From assembly GCA_903866825.1 (NCBI GenBank), contig CAIPPE010000030.1, positions 1 through 34,199 on the forward strand: 34,199 nucleotides of DNA, in the 5' to 3' direction. Under the pieces are notes generated by a model. That model saw nothing but the letters and a program-made list of their open reading frames with translations, was not told the origin of the DNA and searched no databases. Below, in pieces: positions 25,344 through 34,199 of the stretch. Made by a program: the position numbers and the translations under genes. Each line of letters starts with the position of its first letter. Position 1 is the stretch's first letter. Origin of the DNA: an uncultured Methylococcaceae bacterium. Lineage in GTDB: Bacteria; Pseudomonadota; Gammaproteobacteria; Methylococcales; Methylomonadaceae.

Positions 25344-26486
25344 TTGATTAATATCTCTCAGCCCTTACCCGTGCCAAACAAAACTCATATTGCTTATTTA
25401 GATTCTATCCGAGGGCTTGCGGCTCTGACTGTCATTAACGAGCATTTTGTGATTGCCTACGGTTTACCTTGTAAAAGCCAAAGCTGTCAGCAGCTATTAG
25501 ATTATTCGCCTCTGCATATTGGGTGGGATGGTGGGGCGGCGGTGTCGATGTTCTTTGTGCTTAGCGGCTTTGTTTTGTCGTTAAAATATTTTTGTACTAT
25601 TCATCCTGCCTATACGCAAACGTTTAGTTTGTTACCTTTTATCACCGGGAGAATCTATAGAATCTGGCTGCCGTATTGTGTGATCTTATTGATAAGTGCA
25701 TTGTTATACCAGCACACCCTTGAAACCCCATTATTAAAGACCCTGTTAACGCCGAGTGACTGGATCGTTAATATGTGGCGAAACAATCCGTTAACGTTAA
25801 TGGACAAGGTACGCGAAAGCTTTCTATTAAAGTTACCGCCAGCCATCATTTTACTACCCCAGGCTTGGACATTAACGATTGAACTGGTTTTGTCCTTATT
25901 ATTGCCTGTCGGTTTATTACTGGCAGAAAGAGGCACGTTCTGGTTAATCTTCTTTAGCTTATTTTCTGTCTGCTGCCTAGATGTCTCCCCGTTTTTGTTG
26001 CATTTCTTATCGGGTCTAATGATTGCGCGTCACTATCGAATAATAGTCGATTATTTAACACGTCGACTCTGGATGCGCCGTAGCATTCTATTGATGGGTT
26101 TGTTTTTTTATACCTCAGCCAGCACGTTTCCACCATCATTCGGTGATAGTGTTATTTCCCTGGTTCAGGGCCTGGGTGCCAGCTTAATCATTCTGTATGC
26201 CTTAAGCTCTAGCCGAACCCAAGGCATTTTATCAAATAGTATCTTGCGTCAAATAGGCAAAGTCTCCTACAGTGCTTATTTGATTCACATGGCGATACTG
26301 ATTTGTTTAACCCCCTATTTACTCAAAGGACTGGAAGCTTATTCCCTCAACACGACCTGGCTTTGGTTTAGTAGCTGGTTATTGACGCTGGTTATCGTAC
26401 AATTCTTATCTTTAGTTTTTTATTATGGCCTGGAAATACCCAGTATCAGATTAGGGCGAAAACTAAATTCAGTCAGCTATCATTGA
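25344..26486 (+). CDS. Acyltransferase-3 family integral membrane protein
   Basis: A 380-residue membrane acyltransferase. The N-terminal YLDSIRGLAALTVINEHF has the Arg...His pair of the family active site, and DGGAAVSMFFVLSGFVLSLKYF follows. About ten hydrophobic helices span the chain, and IGKVSYSAYLIHM near 310 is the usual late family motif. Such enzymes add acetyl or other acyl groups to sugars of surface polysaccharides or lipopolysaccharide. The start is uncertain: TTG at 25344 or GTG at 25371, neither with a good ribosome site. The stop lies against the next reading frame, so it may be transcribed with the downstream signalling genes, though a functional link is not obvious. Confidence 0.88.
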   Translation: MINISQPLPVPNKTHIAYLDSIRGLAALTVINEHFVIAYGLPCKSQSCQQLLDYSPLHIGWDGGAAVSMFFVLSGFVLSLKYFCTIHPAYTQTFSLLPFITGRIYRIWLPYCVILLISALLYQHTLETPLLKTLLTPSDWIVNMWRNNPLTLMDKVRESFLLKLPPAIILLPQAWTLTIELVLSLLLPVGLLLAERGTFWLIFFSLFSVCCLDVSPFLLHFLSGLMIARHYRIIVDYLTRRLWMRRSILLMGLFFYTSASTFPPSFGDSVISLVQGLGASLIILYALSSSRTQGILSNSILRQIGKVSYSAYLIHMAILICLTPYLLKGLEAYSLNTTWLWFSSWLLTLVIVQFLSLVFYYGLEIPSIRLGRKLNSVSYH

Positions 26487-26830
26487 GTAATTTAAACTGT
26501 CAACACCCATTTATGAAAGAGGGGCTGGCAGTATGGCCTGAGAAAAAATCAATGATAATATATCTAATTAAGCATATGAAAATAACCGGAAACCTTGTAA
26601 GCTATCCAAAAAACTTCCACGTATTTCAGTCTTCAATTGATTTACGAGCCAGCGCATTATATAAAAAGTTTGTAATTGATAGTGATACAACGCTGGAAAA
26701 GTTAAAGCCCATAATTAAACAACGAGTCATTCGAGATGTTTATTTTCAACGGCTAACTTGTACAGAAGCCATTACTGAACAGTTGCTAATGTCACCAGCC
26801 ATTTGCTGGCAACTGAGAGTGGATGGTTAA
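26483..26830 (+). CDS. Small hypothetical protein upstream of the AAA+ ATPase
   Basis: A frame of up to 115 residues. The first codon is TTG overlapping the acyltransferase stop; ATG at 26513 or 26576 would shorten it to 105 or 84. No signal peptide, membrane helix or known motif is seen. The part from MKITGNLVSYPKNFHVFQSS onward looks like a compact soluble domain. The stop sits 3 bases before the ATG of the AAA+ gene, which argues for co-translation. Since the 348-base stretch between the two flanking genes has no other content, a real gene is likely, but it might also be a leader region. Confidence 0.5.
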   Translation: MSNLNCQHPFMKEGLAVWPEKKSMIIYLIKHMKITGNLVSYPKNFHVFQSSIDLRASALYKKFVIDSDTTLEKLKPIIKQRVIRDVYFQRLTCTEAITEQLLMSPAICWQLRVDG

Positions 26831-26833
26831 TAT

Positions 26834-28114
26834 ATGCAGCTTGAAGATTTAATTAGAATGCCTAGAACCATAGAGCAGACAGGCATTGAGCTTGGGTTGC
26901 TGGTTGATTTAACCTTAAAGCACTTTTACGATGGTGGTATATTTGATTTGCGTCAGATAGCGGATCGCATGGCGTTGGCTGGTAGCGCAATGGAAAGTAT
27001 CCTGGATATCTTATGTAAAGATTCAAAACTTGAAATACTCTCTGCAGATAACAAAAGCGCGGGTGTGCGCTATCAGTTAACCGATCTAGGTCATTCTGAG
27101 GCCAAGTATGCTTTTTTAAGTAGCGCCTATATTGGTCGTGTTCCCATTACTATCAATCATTATCGGCAATTGGTTGCTGCGCAATCCGTATTTAATAATA
27201 CGCTTAGTAAAGAACAGTTAAAGGCTGATTTTGCAGATATTATTATAGAAGAGCATTTGCTCGATCAATTGGGGCCGGCCTTGCATTCGGGGCGTGCCAT
27301 TCTGGTTTATGGTCCGGCGGGTAGTGGTAAAACCTTTATTTGTAAACGTTTTGCACGAAGCCTGGGTGACCCTGTTCATCTTCCGTATGCGATTTGTGTA
27401 GGCCGGGAAATTATTCAGTTTTTTGATCCTTTAATTCATCACCCTATTTACGCTGTCAATGAGAAAGTGAATTATCAGTTTCATGCTCAAACGGATAATC
27501 GGTTGATTTTATGTGATCGGCCTGTGGCAATTAGCGGTGGAGAGTTAACCATGGAAAGCTTGGAATTACAATATGATACGATGCGACGTTTCAATCAGGC
27601 GCCTATTCAATTAAAAGCCAATAATGGAATTTATATCGTTGATGATTTAGGGCGACAGAGAATATCGGTTATTGATCTGTTGAATCGTTGGATAGTGCCT
27701 ATGGAAGAACATGTAGATTATTTAACGCTCGGGACGGGGCAGCATTTTCCAGTTCCATTTGATGTTGTATTAATGTTTTCGACAAATATAGATCCTCTTG
27801 AATTAGTGGATGAGGCTTTTTTGCGGAGGTTGGGTTACAAAATTAAATTCTCTGCTATTCATAAAACGGCCTATAAAGCAATATGGAATGCTGTGTGTGC
27901 GGATAAGGGTATCCAGCTTGAAGAGGGCGTCTTTGAACAGGTTCTTAATTTATATGAAGCAAAACATCGTTTATTTATGCCGTGTCAACCCCGGGATTTG
28001 CTTGAAATGGCACTGAATATCGCCCGATTCAATAATCAGGATGTTGTTACTAACGAAAATATGCTATTGGCATGGAATACTTATTTTATTGATTTTTTAG
28101 TTAAGGATGGATAA
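26834..28114 (+). CDS. AAA+ ATPase with N-terminal winged-helix region
   Basis: A 426-residue cytosolic ATPase. Residues 1-105 look like a helix-turn-helix module (TGIELGLLVDLTLKHFYDGG, then YQLTDLGHSEAKYAF), followed by SAYIGRVPITINHYRQLVAAQS, a stretch seen in a family of uncharacterised bacterial ATPases. The ATPase core has Walker A GPAGSGKT (about 158-165), Walker B GIYIVDDLGR (about 265), a sensor Asn in FSTNIDP and an Arg pair FLRRLGYKI. Its role is not known. The next gene, the CheB-CheR fusion, begins directly at its stop, so the proteins probably act together. Confidence 0.85.
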   Translation: MQLEDLIRMPRTIEQTGIELGLLVDLTLKHFYDGGIFDLRQIADRMALAGSAMESILDILCKDSKLEILSADNKSAGVRYQLTDLGHSEAKYAFLSSAYIGRVPITINHYRQLVAAQSVFNNTLSKEQLKADFADIIIEEHLLDQLGPALHSGRAILVYGPAGSGKTFICKRFARSLGDPVHLPYAICVGREIIQFFDPLIHHPIYAVNEKVNYQFHAQTDNRLILCDRPVAISGGELTMESLELQYDTMRRFNQAPIQLKANNGIYIVDDLGRQRISVIDLLNRWIVPMEEHVDYLTLGTGQHFPVPFDVVLMFSTNIDPLELVDEAFLRRLGYKIKFSAIHKTAYKAIWNAVCADKGIQLEEGVFEQVLNLYEAKHRLFMPCQPRDLLEMALNIARFNNQDVVTNENMLLAWNTYFIDFLVKDG

Positions 28115-31084
28115 ATGACTAAGCCATTAGAATTTCCGGTCGTTGGTATTGGTGCTTCGGCAGGTGGCTTGGCAGCCTTCGAGGAGTTTTTCTCCAGCAT
28201 GCCTATCAATCCTGATCTGGGGATTGCTTTTGTGCTTGTGCAGCATTTGGCGCCTGACCACAAAAGTCTTCTTGCTGAAATTATTCAACGTTATACTTCA
28301 ATGTCGGTTTTTGAAGTTAAGGACGGAACAATAGTACAACCTAATTGCATTTACGTCATCCCACCTAATTGTAGTATGGCGTTTCAGAGCAATTCATTGC
28401 AGTTGTTTAATCTTTCCGAGACTAATAAATCCCGTTTACCCATTGACTTCTTTTTTCGTTCACTGGCCCAGGAGCTGCATGAACGAGCCATCGTCATCCT
28501 ACTGTCAGGTGCAGGCAATGACGGCACCCAAGGCGTACGGCTCATCAAGGCGGAGTGTGGTATGGTGATGGCGCAATCTCCAGAATCAATTGAGTTTGAC
28601 AGCATGCCAAGCAGTGCAATTGCTACTGGACTCGTGGACTACGTGCTGCCCGTTAACGAGATGCCAGGCAAATTGATATATTACCTCACCCATGCCTACG
28701 GCAAGCTCGGACCCTTAGGTTCTAGCTTTGCGCTTAATAGCCAAAACGCGATGAAGAAAATTTTTATTTTGTTGCGTAACCAGACGGGGCACGATTTTTC
28801 ACAGTATAAACCTAACACCATCAATCGCCGTATTGAACGGCGTTTGGTCGTTAATCATATCGAGGCCATTGGTGATTACATCAAGTATTTACAACAAACC
28901 CCTGCCGAAGTGGAGGCGTTGTTTCAGGATATGCTGATAGGTGTGACCAATTTCTTTCGTGATACGTCGGCGTTTTTAGCGCTGGAGGAACAGTTTAAAA
29001 CCAGGCTCTTTGTCAATAAACCGACCGGTACGGTATTCCGTGCCTGGGTGCCGGGGTGTTCCACTGGCGAAGAAGCCTATTCTATCGCTATGCTGATAGT
29101 AGAAATTATGGAGTCACTGAAGATCGAGTATTCGGTACAGATTTTTGCTACTGATATTAATAGCCAGGCGATATCGGCAGCTAGAAGTGGTGTCTATCCA
29201 GCCAATATTAGTGAGTATTTGACTCCAGACCGGATGAAACGGTTTTTTACCGTAGAACCCGATGGTTGTAACTACCGTATTCATAAAAGGATACGCGAGA
29301 TGGTGGTATTTTCCATTCATGATTTAATTAAAGATCCGCCGTTCTCAAAACTTGACCTCATAAGTTGCCGTAATTTGCTGATCTATCTGGACGCCGCGCT
29401 ACAAAAGAAAATAATTCCTTTGTTCCATTACTCGCTTAATCAGGACGGGCTGTTGTTTCTAGGTACTTCAGAAGGTATTGGCGATTGTGAGGACCTTTTT
29501 TCTGCTTTGGATCGTAAATCCAAACTCTATCTGCGCCAAGGAAACAGTTATAGCAGTCATGGCGCCAAGAGGGTATTTATTCCTCCAACCCCTAAGCTTA
29601 ATGCACTAAATCAATCCAGTATCAATAAAAAATATCAATCGAAACCGCCGCTACGTGAAATAGCCGAACAGATGCTCTTGAAGCATATCGCTGCTTCAGC
29701 GGCACTGGTTAATAGTAAAGGTGACATCTTCTATTTACATGGGCGCACCGGGATGTATTTAGAGCCAGCTTCGGGTGAGACGGGGACCAATAATATTCTG
29801 AAGATGGCCAGAAGCGGCCTGAGATCCCCACTAACGATGGCCTTGCAGAAAGTGGTGACGAGTGGCGAGATGACTCAAGATACATCGTTGCGGGTTAAAA
29901 CCAATGGTCATTACAGTTTGGTAAACTTAAGTGTTTGCCCTGTAACCTCTAATTATCTGGATACATTTGAGCCGACTTTCTATCTGGTTATTCTGGAAGT
30001 AGCGCCTGGTATAGATCCTGAACAAATACAGCAGGCGCTGACCGAGAATCCTGCAAAGGATCTCTTGGTGGACGATAACGAACGTATTATTGCCGAGCTT
30101 AAACAGGAGCTGTCAGACAAGGAGGCTTACATTCTGTCTACCCATGAGGCGTTGGAGTCGTCGAACGAAGAACTGAAATCGACTAACGAAGAAATGCAGT
30201 CGGTTAATGAAGAATTACAATCCACCAATGAAGAACTCGAAACTTCAAAAGAGGAATTGCAATCGGTCAATGAAGAACTGAATACCGTTAATGTCGAGTT
30301 GCAAGCCAAGGTGGATGCTGCTGCGCAACTCTATAGTGATATGAATAACTTGCTGGATGGGTCTGGAATCGCCACGCTCTTTGTAGATAATAATCTACGT
30401 ATTTTACGTTTTAATCCGCTGGTTACCCAAATTATTAATCTGCTTCCACACGATACGAATCGCCCTATCAGCCACATTGTTTCCAATTTGATCCATTACC
30501 ATCACTTGGCTGAGGATGTAAAGACTGTTCTTAAAACCTTGCTTCCTTTTGAGAAGCGTGTACAGGATACGGACAACAAATGGTATAGCTTGCGGATTTT
30601 ACCTTATCGTACCCTAAACAATTCGATTGAGGGGGCTGTCATTACCTTTGTTGATATCAGCAGGACGATACAGTTTGAAGAGGCGCTGGAAAAAGCGAAT
30701 AGACTGCTGCGTTTAAGCGTCGTAGTCCGCGATGCTCATGACGCCATTACTGTACAGGATTTGAATGGTCATATCCTGGCCTGGAACCCGGGTGCGGAAA
30801 GAATGTACGGTTGGCGTGAACAGGAGGCCTTATTGATGAACGTTAAGGACAGAATTCCAGAAAATCTGCGGGAAAAGGCTTTGGGTAAGGTGATTAAGCT
30901 TAGCCAGGCTAATGTGTTGAAGCCTTATCGTACCCAACGTATTACTAAAGATGGGGCGGTTCTGGGGGTTTGGATTACCGCAACTGCTTTGATCAATGAA
31001 ACGGGGCAGATGTATGCAGTTGCAACAACTGAACGGGTCATTGAAGCCCAGAACGACAATGTTCTGGAATCCAAAAATGACTAG
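28115..31084 (+). CDS. CheB-CheR-PAS fusion (receptor-type methylesterase/methyltransferase signalling protein)
   Basis: A 989-residue cytosolic protein. Residues 1-190 are a CheB methylesterase: GIGASAGG (catalytic Ser), VQHLAPDHKS (His), LSGAGNDGTQG (Asp). Residues about 205-475 are a CheR methyltransferase: NRRIERRLVVNHI, LIGVTNFFRD, SAM loop VPGCSTGEEAYSIA, ISCRNLLIYL. A coiled coil (about 680-730) of seven near-identical heptads, SNEELKS/TNEEMQS/VNEELQS type, joins two PAS domains (about 735-855 and 860-975). Both catalytic sites look intact. A ribosome site AAGGA precedes the ATG, which follows the ATPase stop directly. There is no CheB receiver domain, so it is not controlled by CheA phosphorylation in the standard way. 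No chemoreceptor is nearby; its target may be non-chemotactic. Confidence 0.95.
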   Translation: MTKPLEFPVVGIGASAGGLAAFEEFFSSMPINPDLGIAFVLVQHLAPDHKSLLAEIIQRYTSMSVFEVKDGTIVQPNCIYVIPPNCSMAFQSNSLQLFNLSETNKSRLPIDFFFRSLAQELHERAIVILLSGAGNDGTQGVRLIKAECGMVMAQSPESIEFDSMPSSAIATGLVDYVLPVNEMPGKLIYYLTHAYGKLGPLGSSFALNSQNAMKKIFILLRNQTGHDFSQYKPNTINRRIERRLVVNHIEAIGDYIKYLQQTPAEVEALFQDMLIGVTNFFRDTSAFLALEEQFKTRLFVNKPTGTVFRAWVPGCSTGEEAYSIAMLIVEIMESLKIEYSVQIFATDINSQAISAARSGVYPANISEYLTPDRMKRFFTVEPDGCNYRIHKRIREMVVFSIHDLIKDPPFSKLDLISCRNLLIYLDAALQKKIIPLFHYSLNQDGLLFLGTSEGIGDCEDLFSALDRKSKLYLRQGNSYSSHGAKRVFIPPTPKLNALNQSSINKKYQSKPPLREIAEQMLLKHIAASAALVNSKGDIFYLHGRTGMYLEPASGETGTNNILKMARSGLRSPLTMALQKVVTSGEMTQDTSLRVKTNGHYSLVNLSVCPVTSNYLDTFEPTFYLVILEVAPGIDPEQIQQALTENPAKDLLVDDNERIIAELKQELSDKEAYILSTHEALESSNEELKSTNEEMQSVNEELQSTNEELETSKEELQSVNEELNTVNVELQAKVDAAAQLYSDMNNLLDGSGIATLFVDNNLRILRFNPLVTQIINLLPHDTNRPISHIVSNLIHYHHLAEDVKTVLKTLLPFEKRVQDTDNKWYSLRILPYRTLNNSIEGAVITFVDISRTIQFEEALEKANRLLRLSVVVRDAHDAITVQDLNGHILAWNPGAERMYGWREQEALLMNVKDRIPENLREKALGKVIKLSQANVLKPYRTQRITKDGAVLGVWITATALINETGQMYAVATTERVIEAQNDNVLESKND
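30157..30303 (+). repeat. Coding 21-bp heptad repeats in the CheB-CheR coiled coil
   Basis: Seven consecutive 21-base units encode (E/Q)S-x-NEEL-type heptads linking the CheR and PAS parts. This is the family's usual coiled-coil linker and explains the repeat. It is not related in sequence to the array at 17.9-18.5 kb, although the period is the same. Confidence 0.85.
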
Positions 31085-33383
31085 TCCCGTTGAGACGAGT
31101 TCGAATACAGGGTTGCGCAAACAGGCAGAGGATATTCTTCAGGGAAAAGCAGCGCAGTTCTCAGGGCAACTGAAGGGCTTGTCTGAGGAGGCGATGGAAG
31201 AGCTCCTTCATGAGTTGCATGTACACCAAATCGAATTAGAGTTGCAGAATGAAGAGCTTCGTCAGACACAGCTTGAACTTGATATCGCGAAAACGCATTT
31301 TTTTGAACTCTATGATTTAGCACCTGCCGCCTATCTTACCATGACCCAGCAGGGTTTAATCCAGCAGACCAATCTTGCTGCTGCCACGTTACTGGGCTTA
31401 TCTCGACGTAACCTGATGAACAAGAAGTTCTCCAACTTTATTTTCGAGGCTGATTTAGCTGTTTACTACTCATTCTTTAAACAGCTTGTTGAATCCAGGG
31501 AGCAACAGGTGCTTGAATTACGGATGCACAAAAACGATGGTATGCAATTTTGGGTGCATATGGAGGCTAAGGCCGCCCAGAGTGAAGAGGATGTGCCGAC
31601 CTTGCGTGTTGTGCTTACCGATATCTCTGAACGGATCCAGACTGAAATAGCCCTGCGCGAGAATATTGTGCATATTCAGTCACTTGTTGATTCAGCCAGG
31701 GAGACTGAAAATGCCTTACGTATTGCTGCTACTGTGTTTGAATCACTGGAGGGGATTTTTATCACGGATGCCAACAGGGCTATTCTTCGCACCAATCAAG
31801 CCGTTTTTAATATCACCGGTTATTGTGAAAAAGAGCTTATCGGCCAAAATCCTAATATCTTTAGCTCAGGTTGTCAGGATGCTTGTTTTTATAAGGCAAT
31901 GTGGAAGATGATCAACGAGACTGGGATTTGGGACGGTGAAGTCTGGAATCGTCGTAAGAATGGTGATATTTATCCGCAGCATCTTACTGTCTCTTCAGTA
32001 AAAGATACTGCCGGCAAGGTTACTAATTATGTCGCTACTTTGACGGATATTTCTCAGAGTCAGTTGGCGGCAGATAAAATAAAGTTTTTGGCGTTCTATG
32101 ACCCTTTGACTAAATTACCTAACCGGATTTTGCTCAGGGAACGTTTAACATTGGCATTAATTTCAAGTCAGCGTAACAAGCACAATAGCGCATTATTGTT
32201 TATTGATCTGGATAATTTCAAGAATCTTAATGATACCTTAGGTCATGATATGGGGGATTTGTTATTGCAGCAGGTGTCTGAACGTTTAGTGCATAGCGTA
32301 CGGGAAGGTGACACGGTTGCCCGTTTGGGCGGAGATGAATTTGTGGTGATGCTGGAAGATTTAAGTGCGTCTATCAATGAAGCAGTCATTCAGGTCGAGG
32401 CTGTTGGTCATAAAATATTGGAGTCTATCAACAAAAGTTATCAACTCACTACTTACTTTTATAACTGTACCTCAAGCATCGGTATTACGTTGTTCACGGG
32501 CCAGCAACAAACCGGTGATGAAATCCTGAAGCAGGCTGATATAGCCATGTATCAAGCCAAAGCTGCTGGTCGCAATGCCCTGCGTTTCTTCGATCAGCAG
32601 ATGCAGGATACTATTACCAATCGGGTTAGCCTGGAAAGAGATTTGGAGAATGCGCTAGCCGAAAATCAGATAATGCTTTATTACCAGCCTCAGCTACAGT
32701 CCGGGAATCAGATTATAGGTGCCGAAGCTTTAATTCGTTGGCATCATCCTGAACGAGGCTTTGTACCACCCAGTGACTTTATACCGCTGGCGGAAGAAAA
32801 CAAACTGATTTTAGCGATTGGTCAATGGGTGCTGGAAACTGCTTGCGCCCAGATTAAAAAATGGGAAAGTTGTGAGCAAACCAAAAATTTAACCATTGCA
32901 GTTAACGTCAGTGCCCGTCAGTTTCACCAAATTGACTTTGTAGAGAATGTGCGTCAAGTCCTGAAAGATATCGCAATTAATCCCAATAAGCTAAAGCTTG
33001 AATTGACTGAAACAGTGGTGCTCGATGACATCGAAGGCACAATCAATAAAATGAACGCATTGCATGAGTTGGGTGTCAGTTTTTCCATGGATGATTTTGG
33101 TACGGGCTATTCATCGCTATCCTATTTGTCGAGATTGCCCATGGATCAATTAAAAATCGATCAGTCTTTTGTGCTCAATATAAATATAAATATCACCGAT
33201 GCAGTCATTGTACAAACTATCATTGGTATGGCCAAGAATCTTTATATGGAGGTTATTGCCGAAGGCGTGGAGACAGAACAACAGAGACAGTTTCTTGAGC
33301 TTAATGGTTGTTCCCAATACCAAGGCTATTTGTTTAGCAAACCAGTGCCGATTGCCGAGTTCGAAAAGTTTTTTGGTTTATGA
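31077..33383 (+). CDS. PAS-PAS-GGDEF-EAL protein for c-di-GMP turnover
   Basis: A 768-residue protein from the ATG at 31077, which overlaps the CheB-CheR stop by 8 bases (an upstream ATG at 30996 would add 27 residues but overlap more). It has no membrane segment. A helical start (LHELHVHQIELELQNEELRQTQ) leads into two PAS domains (about 75-200 and 215-335). The GGDEF domain (about 340-500) has the intact motif ARLGGDEFVVM, so it may make c-di-GMP. The EAL domain (about 515-765) has AEALIRW, NVSARQF, LTETVVLDD, DDFGTGYSS, KIDQSFV and EGVETE, so it may also degrade it. The relative activities cannot be read from sequence. The overlap implies co-regulation with the CheB-CheR fusion. Confidence 0.95.
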   Translation: MTSPVETSSNTGLRKQAEDILQGKAAQFSGQLKGLSEEAMEELLHELHVHQIELELQNEELRQTQLELDIAKTHFFELYDLAPAAYLTMTQQGLIQQTNLAAATLLGLSRRNLMNKKFSNFIFEADLAVYYSFFKQLVESREQQVLELRMHKNDGMQFWVHMEAKAAQSEEDVPTLRVVLTDISERIQTEIALRENIVHIQSLVDSARETENALRIAATVFESLEGIFITDANRAILRTNQAVFNITGYCEKELIGQNPNIFSSGCQDACFYKAMWKMINETGIWDGEVWNRRKNGDIYPQHLTVSSVKDTAGKVTNYVATLTDISQSQLAADKIKFLAFYDPLTKLPNRILLRERLTLALISSQRNKHNSALLFIDLDNFKNLNDTLGHDMGDLLLQQVSERLVHSVREGDTVARLGGDEFVVMLEDLSASINEAVIQVEAVGHKILESINKSYQLTTYFYNCTSSIGITLFTGQQQTGDEILKQADIAMYQAKAAGRNALRFFDQQMQDTITNRVSLERDLENALAENQIMLYYQPQLQSGNQIIGAEALIRWHHPERGFVPPSDFIPLAEENKLILAIGQWVLETACAQIKKWESCEQTKNLTIAVNVSARQFHQIDFVENVRQVLKDIAINPNKLKLELTETVVLDDIEGTINKMNALHELGVSFSMDDFGTGYSSLSYLSRLPMDQLKIDQSFVLNININITDAVIVQTIIGMAKNLYMEVIAEGVETEQQRQFLELNGCSQYQGYLFSKPVPIAEFEKFFGL

Positions 33384-33501
33384 TTTTATAAAATTTCATA
33401 ATTATCAGTTCAATAATCATGATTTAGTGGCTGTTGCCTGTCGTGCAAGAAATTAGGAAAACATATATACTCTAACTTCCTATTAATACAGTTCATTCAC
33501 T

Positions 33502-34199
33502 ATGAAAATAATCCCCCACTTTATTTTTTCCATGATCTTGATTTCTGTTAATCATGCTGCGTTGGCTGAAAAATCAAAAAACTGTACTAATAATCATTCA
33601 TCTGGAGATGAAAAAAAATGTGTGGCGGAAAGTAACCTAAGTAATGGCAGTGGCAGAACCTATGTTTTGCAATTATTGCAAAGTTTAGCGGAACAAAAAT
33701 CAATTCCCAGCATTACTCCATTTTTAAAAGATAGTGAAGCCTATGTTCGTGAGGCAGCCATTGAGGTGTTAGGACAATTAGGCGCAAAAGAAGCCATTCC
33801 CAGTATCATTCCGCGTTTGCAAGATACAGATAGTAGTGTCAGGAATAAAGCCATTAAAGTATTAGTCGAGTTCCATGCAAAAGCGGCCATTCCAAGTATT
33901 GTTGCTTTGTTACAAGCAAAAGATAGCACGGTCCGTATTAAAGCAATGGAAGTCTTATTGCAATTAGAAGCAAAAGAAGCGATACCCGCTATTATTCCGC
34001 TTTTAAAGGATGAGGAAAGCAGTGTACGTTTGGAGGCTATCAATACGTTATTGAAATTTCGGGCAATAGAAGCCGTCCCGGCTATTAAGGAACTCCTGAA
34101 AGATAATGAAAGTACAATTCGTGTTCGAACGATGGAAGTTTTGGAGTTGTTACAAGGAAAAGAGGCACTTCCAGGTATTATTTTACTATTAAAAGACAA
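33502..34199 (+). CDS. Secreted HEAT-repeat protein, 3' end beyond the window
   Basis: The frame is open from an ATG at 33502 to the window edge (232 codons). A signal peptide (about 1-22, IIPHFIFSMILISVNHAALA) is followed by a short linker with two cysteines, then HEAT-like repeats of exactly 31 residues: QKSIPSITPFLKDSEAYVRE, KEAIPSIIPRLQDTDSSVRN, KAAIPSIVALLQAKDSTVRI, KEAIPAIIPLLKDEESSVRL, IEAVPAIKELLKDNESTIRV. Such proteins form scaffolds for protein binding. Partner and role are unknown. The regular repeat unit suggests recent internal duplication. A separate gene from the GGDEF-EAL protein, since a 118-base spacer lies between. Confidence 0.85.
   Translation, partial: MKIIPHFIFSMILISVNHAALAEKSKNCTNNHSSGDEKKCVAESNLSNGSGRTYVLQLLQSLAEQKSIPSITPFLKDSEAYVREAAIEVLGQLGAKEAIPSIIPRLQDTDSSVRNKAIKVLVEFHAKAAIPSIVALLQAKDSTVRIKAMEVLLQLEAKEAIPAIIPLLKDEESSVRLEAINTLLKFRAIEAVPAIKELLKDNESTIRVRTMEVLELLQGKEALPGIILLLKD

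Noticed and set aside
30157-30303. Second copy of the 21-base array
   Set aside because: The repeat is the coding coiled coil of the CheB-CheR fusion and does not share the array's sequence.

Overview
The window looks like a chromosomal segment of a Gammaproteobacterium of moderate to low G+C. The calls behind this are UvrD, RlmA, a cutA-dsbD-tlpA operon, MsrPQ, FxsA and paired NhaD antiporters. The mix of CheB/CheR-PAS signalling, duplicated NhaD and a RoxA-like di-heme cytochrome would fit an aquatic Methylococcales-type bacterium, but that is inference. No rRNA, tRNA, transposase or CRISPR array was seen.

Layout. (1) 1-7170, all minus strand: a RoxA-like secreted di-heme cytochrome, an internally deleted rtcB pseudogene, then a tight msrP-msrQ-hybrid histidine kinase operon, with the possible start of one more gene at the left edge. 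(2) 7171-17033, housekeeping: rlmA (-), gap-pyk (+), uvrD (-), a DUF2892 membrane protein (+), fxsA (-), cutA-dsbD-tlpA-like (+) and a small secreted protein (-). Convergent pairs are separated by clear hairpin terminators. (3) 17193-18882, a decayed region: a fibronectin-III-like protein, a diverged array of 21-bp units in exact register (17913-18500), and a pirin pseudogene with an internal deletion. (4) 19041-24607: nhaD, a KdpD-like kinase without the N-terminal KdpD/USP domains, a KdpE-like regulator and a second nhaD. There are no kdpFABC genes, so the kinase/regulator pair probably serves Na+/H+ (or K+/Na+) homeostasis. (5) 24854-34199: a YceK/YidQ-type lipoprotein, an acyltransferase-3, then an apparent operon of a small unknown ORF, an AAA+ ATPase, a CheB-CheR-PAS fusion and a PAS-GGDEF-EAL protein. 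The window ends in a secreted HEAT-repeat protein that runs off the edge.

How the genes work together. MsrPQ repairs oxidised methionine in periplasmic proteins with electrons from the membrane, and the co-transcribed kinase may sense the same stress. DsbD and the TlpA-like protein carry reducing power across the membrane. GAPDH and pyruvate kinase are lower-glycolysis enzymes. The 26.8-33.4 kb cluster links receptor-type methylation chemistry to c-di-GMP turnover with no chemoreceptor or flagellar gene nearby.

The least explained element is the 21-bp array: 28 units, strongly diverged in sequence, yet with no visible insertion or deletion shifting the register over 588 bp. Two independent pseudogenes (rtcB, pirin) with the same structure, both ends kept and the middle removed, are the second unusual feature.
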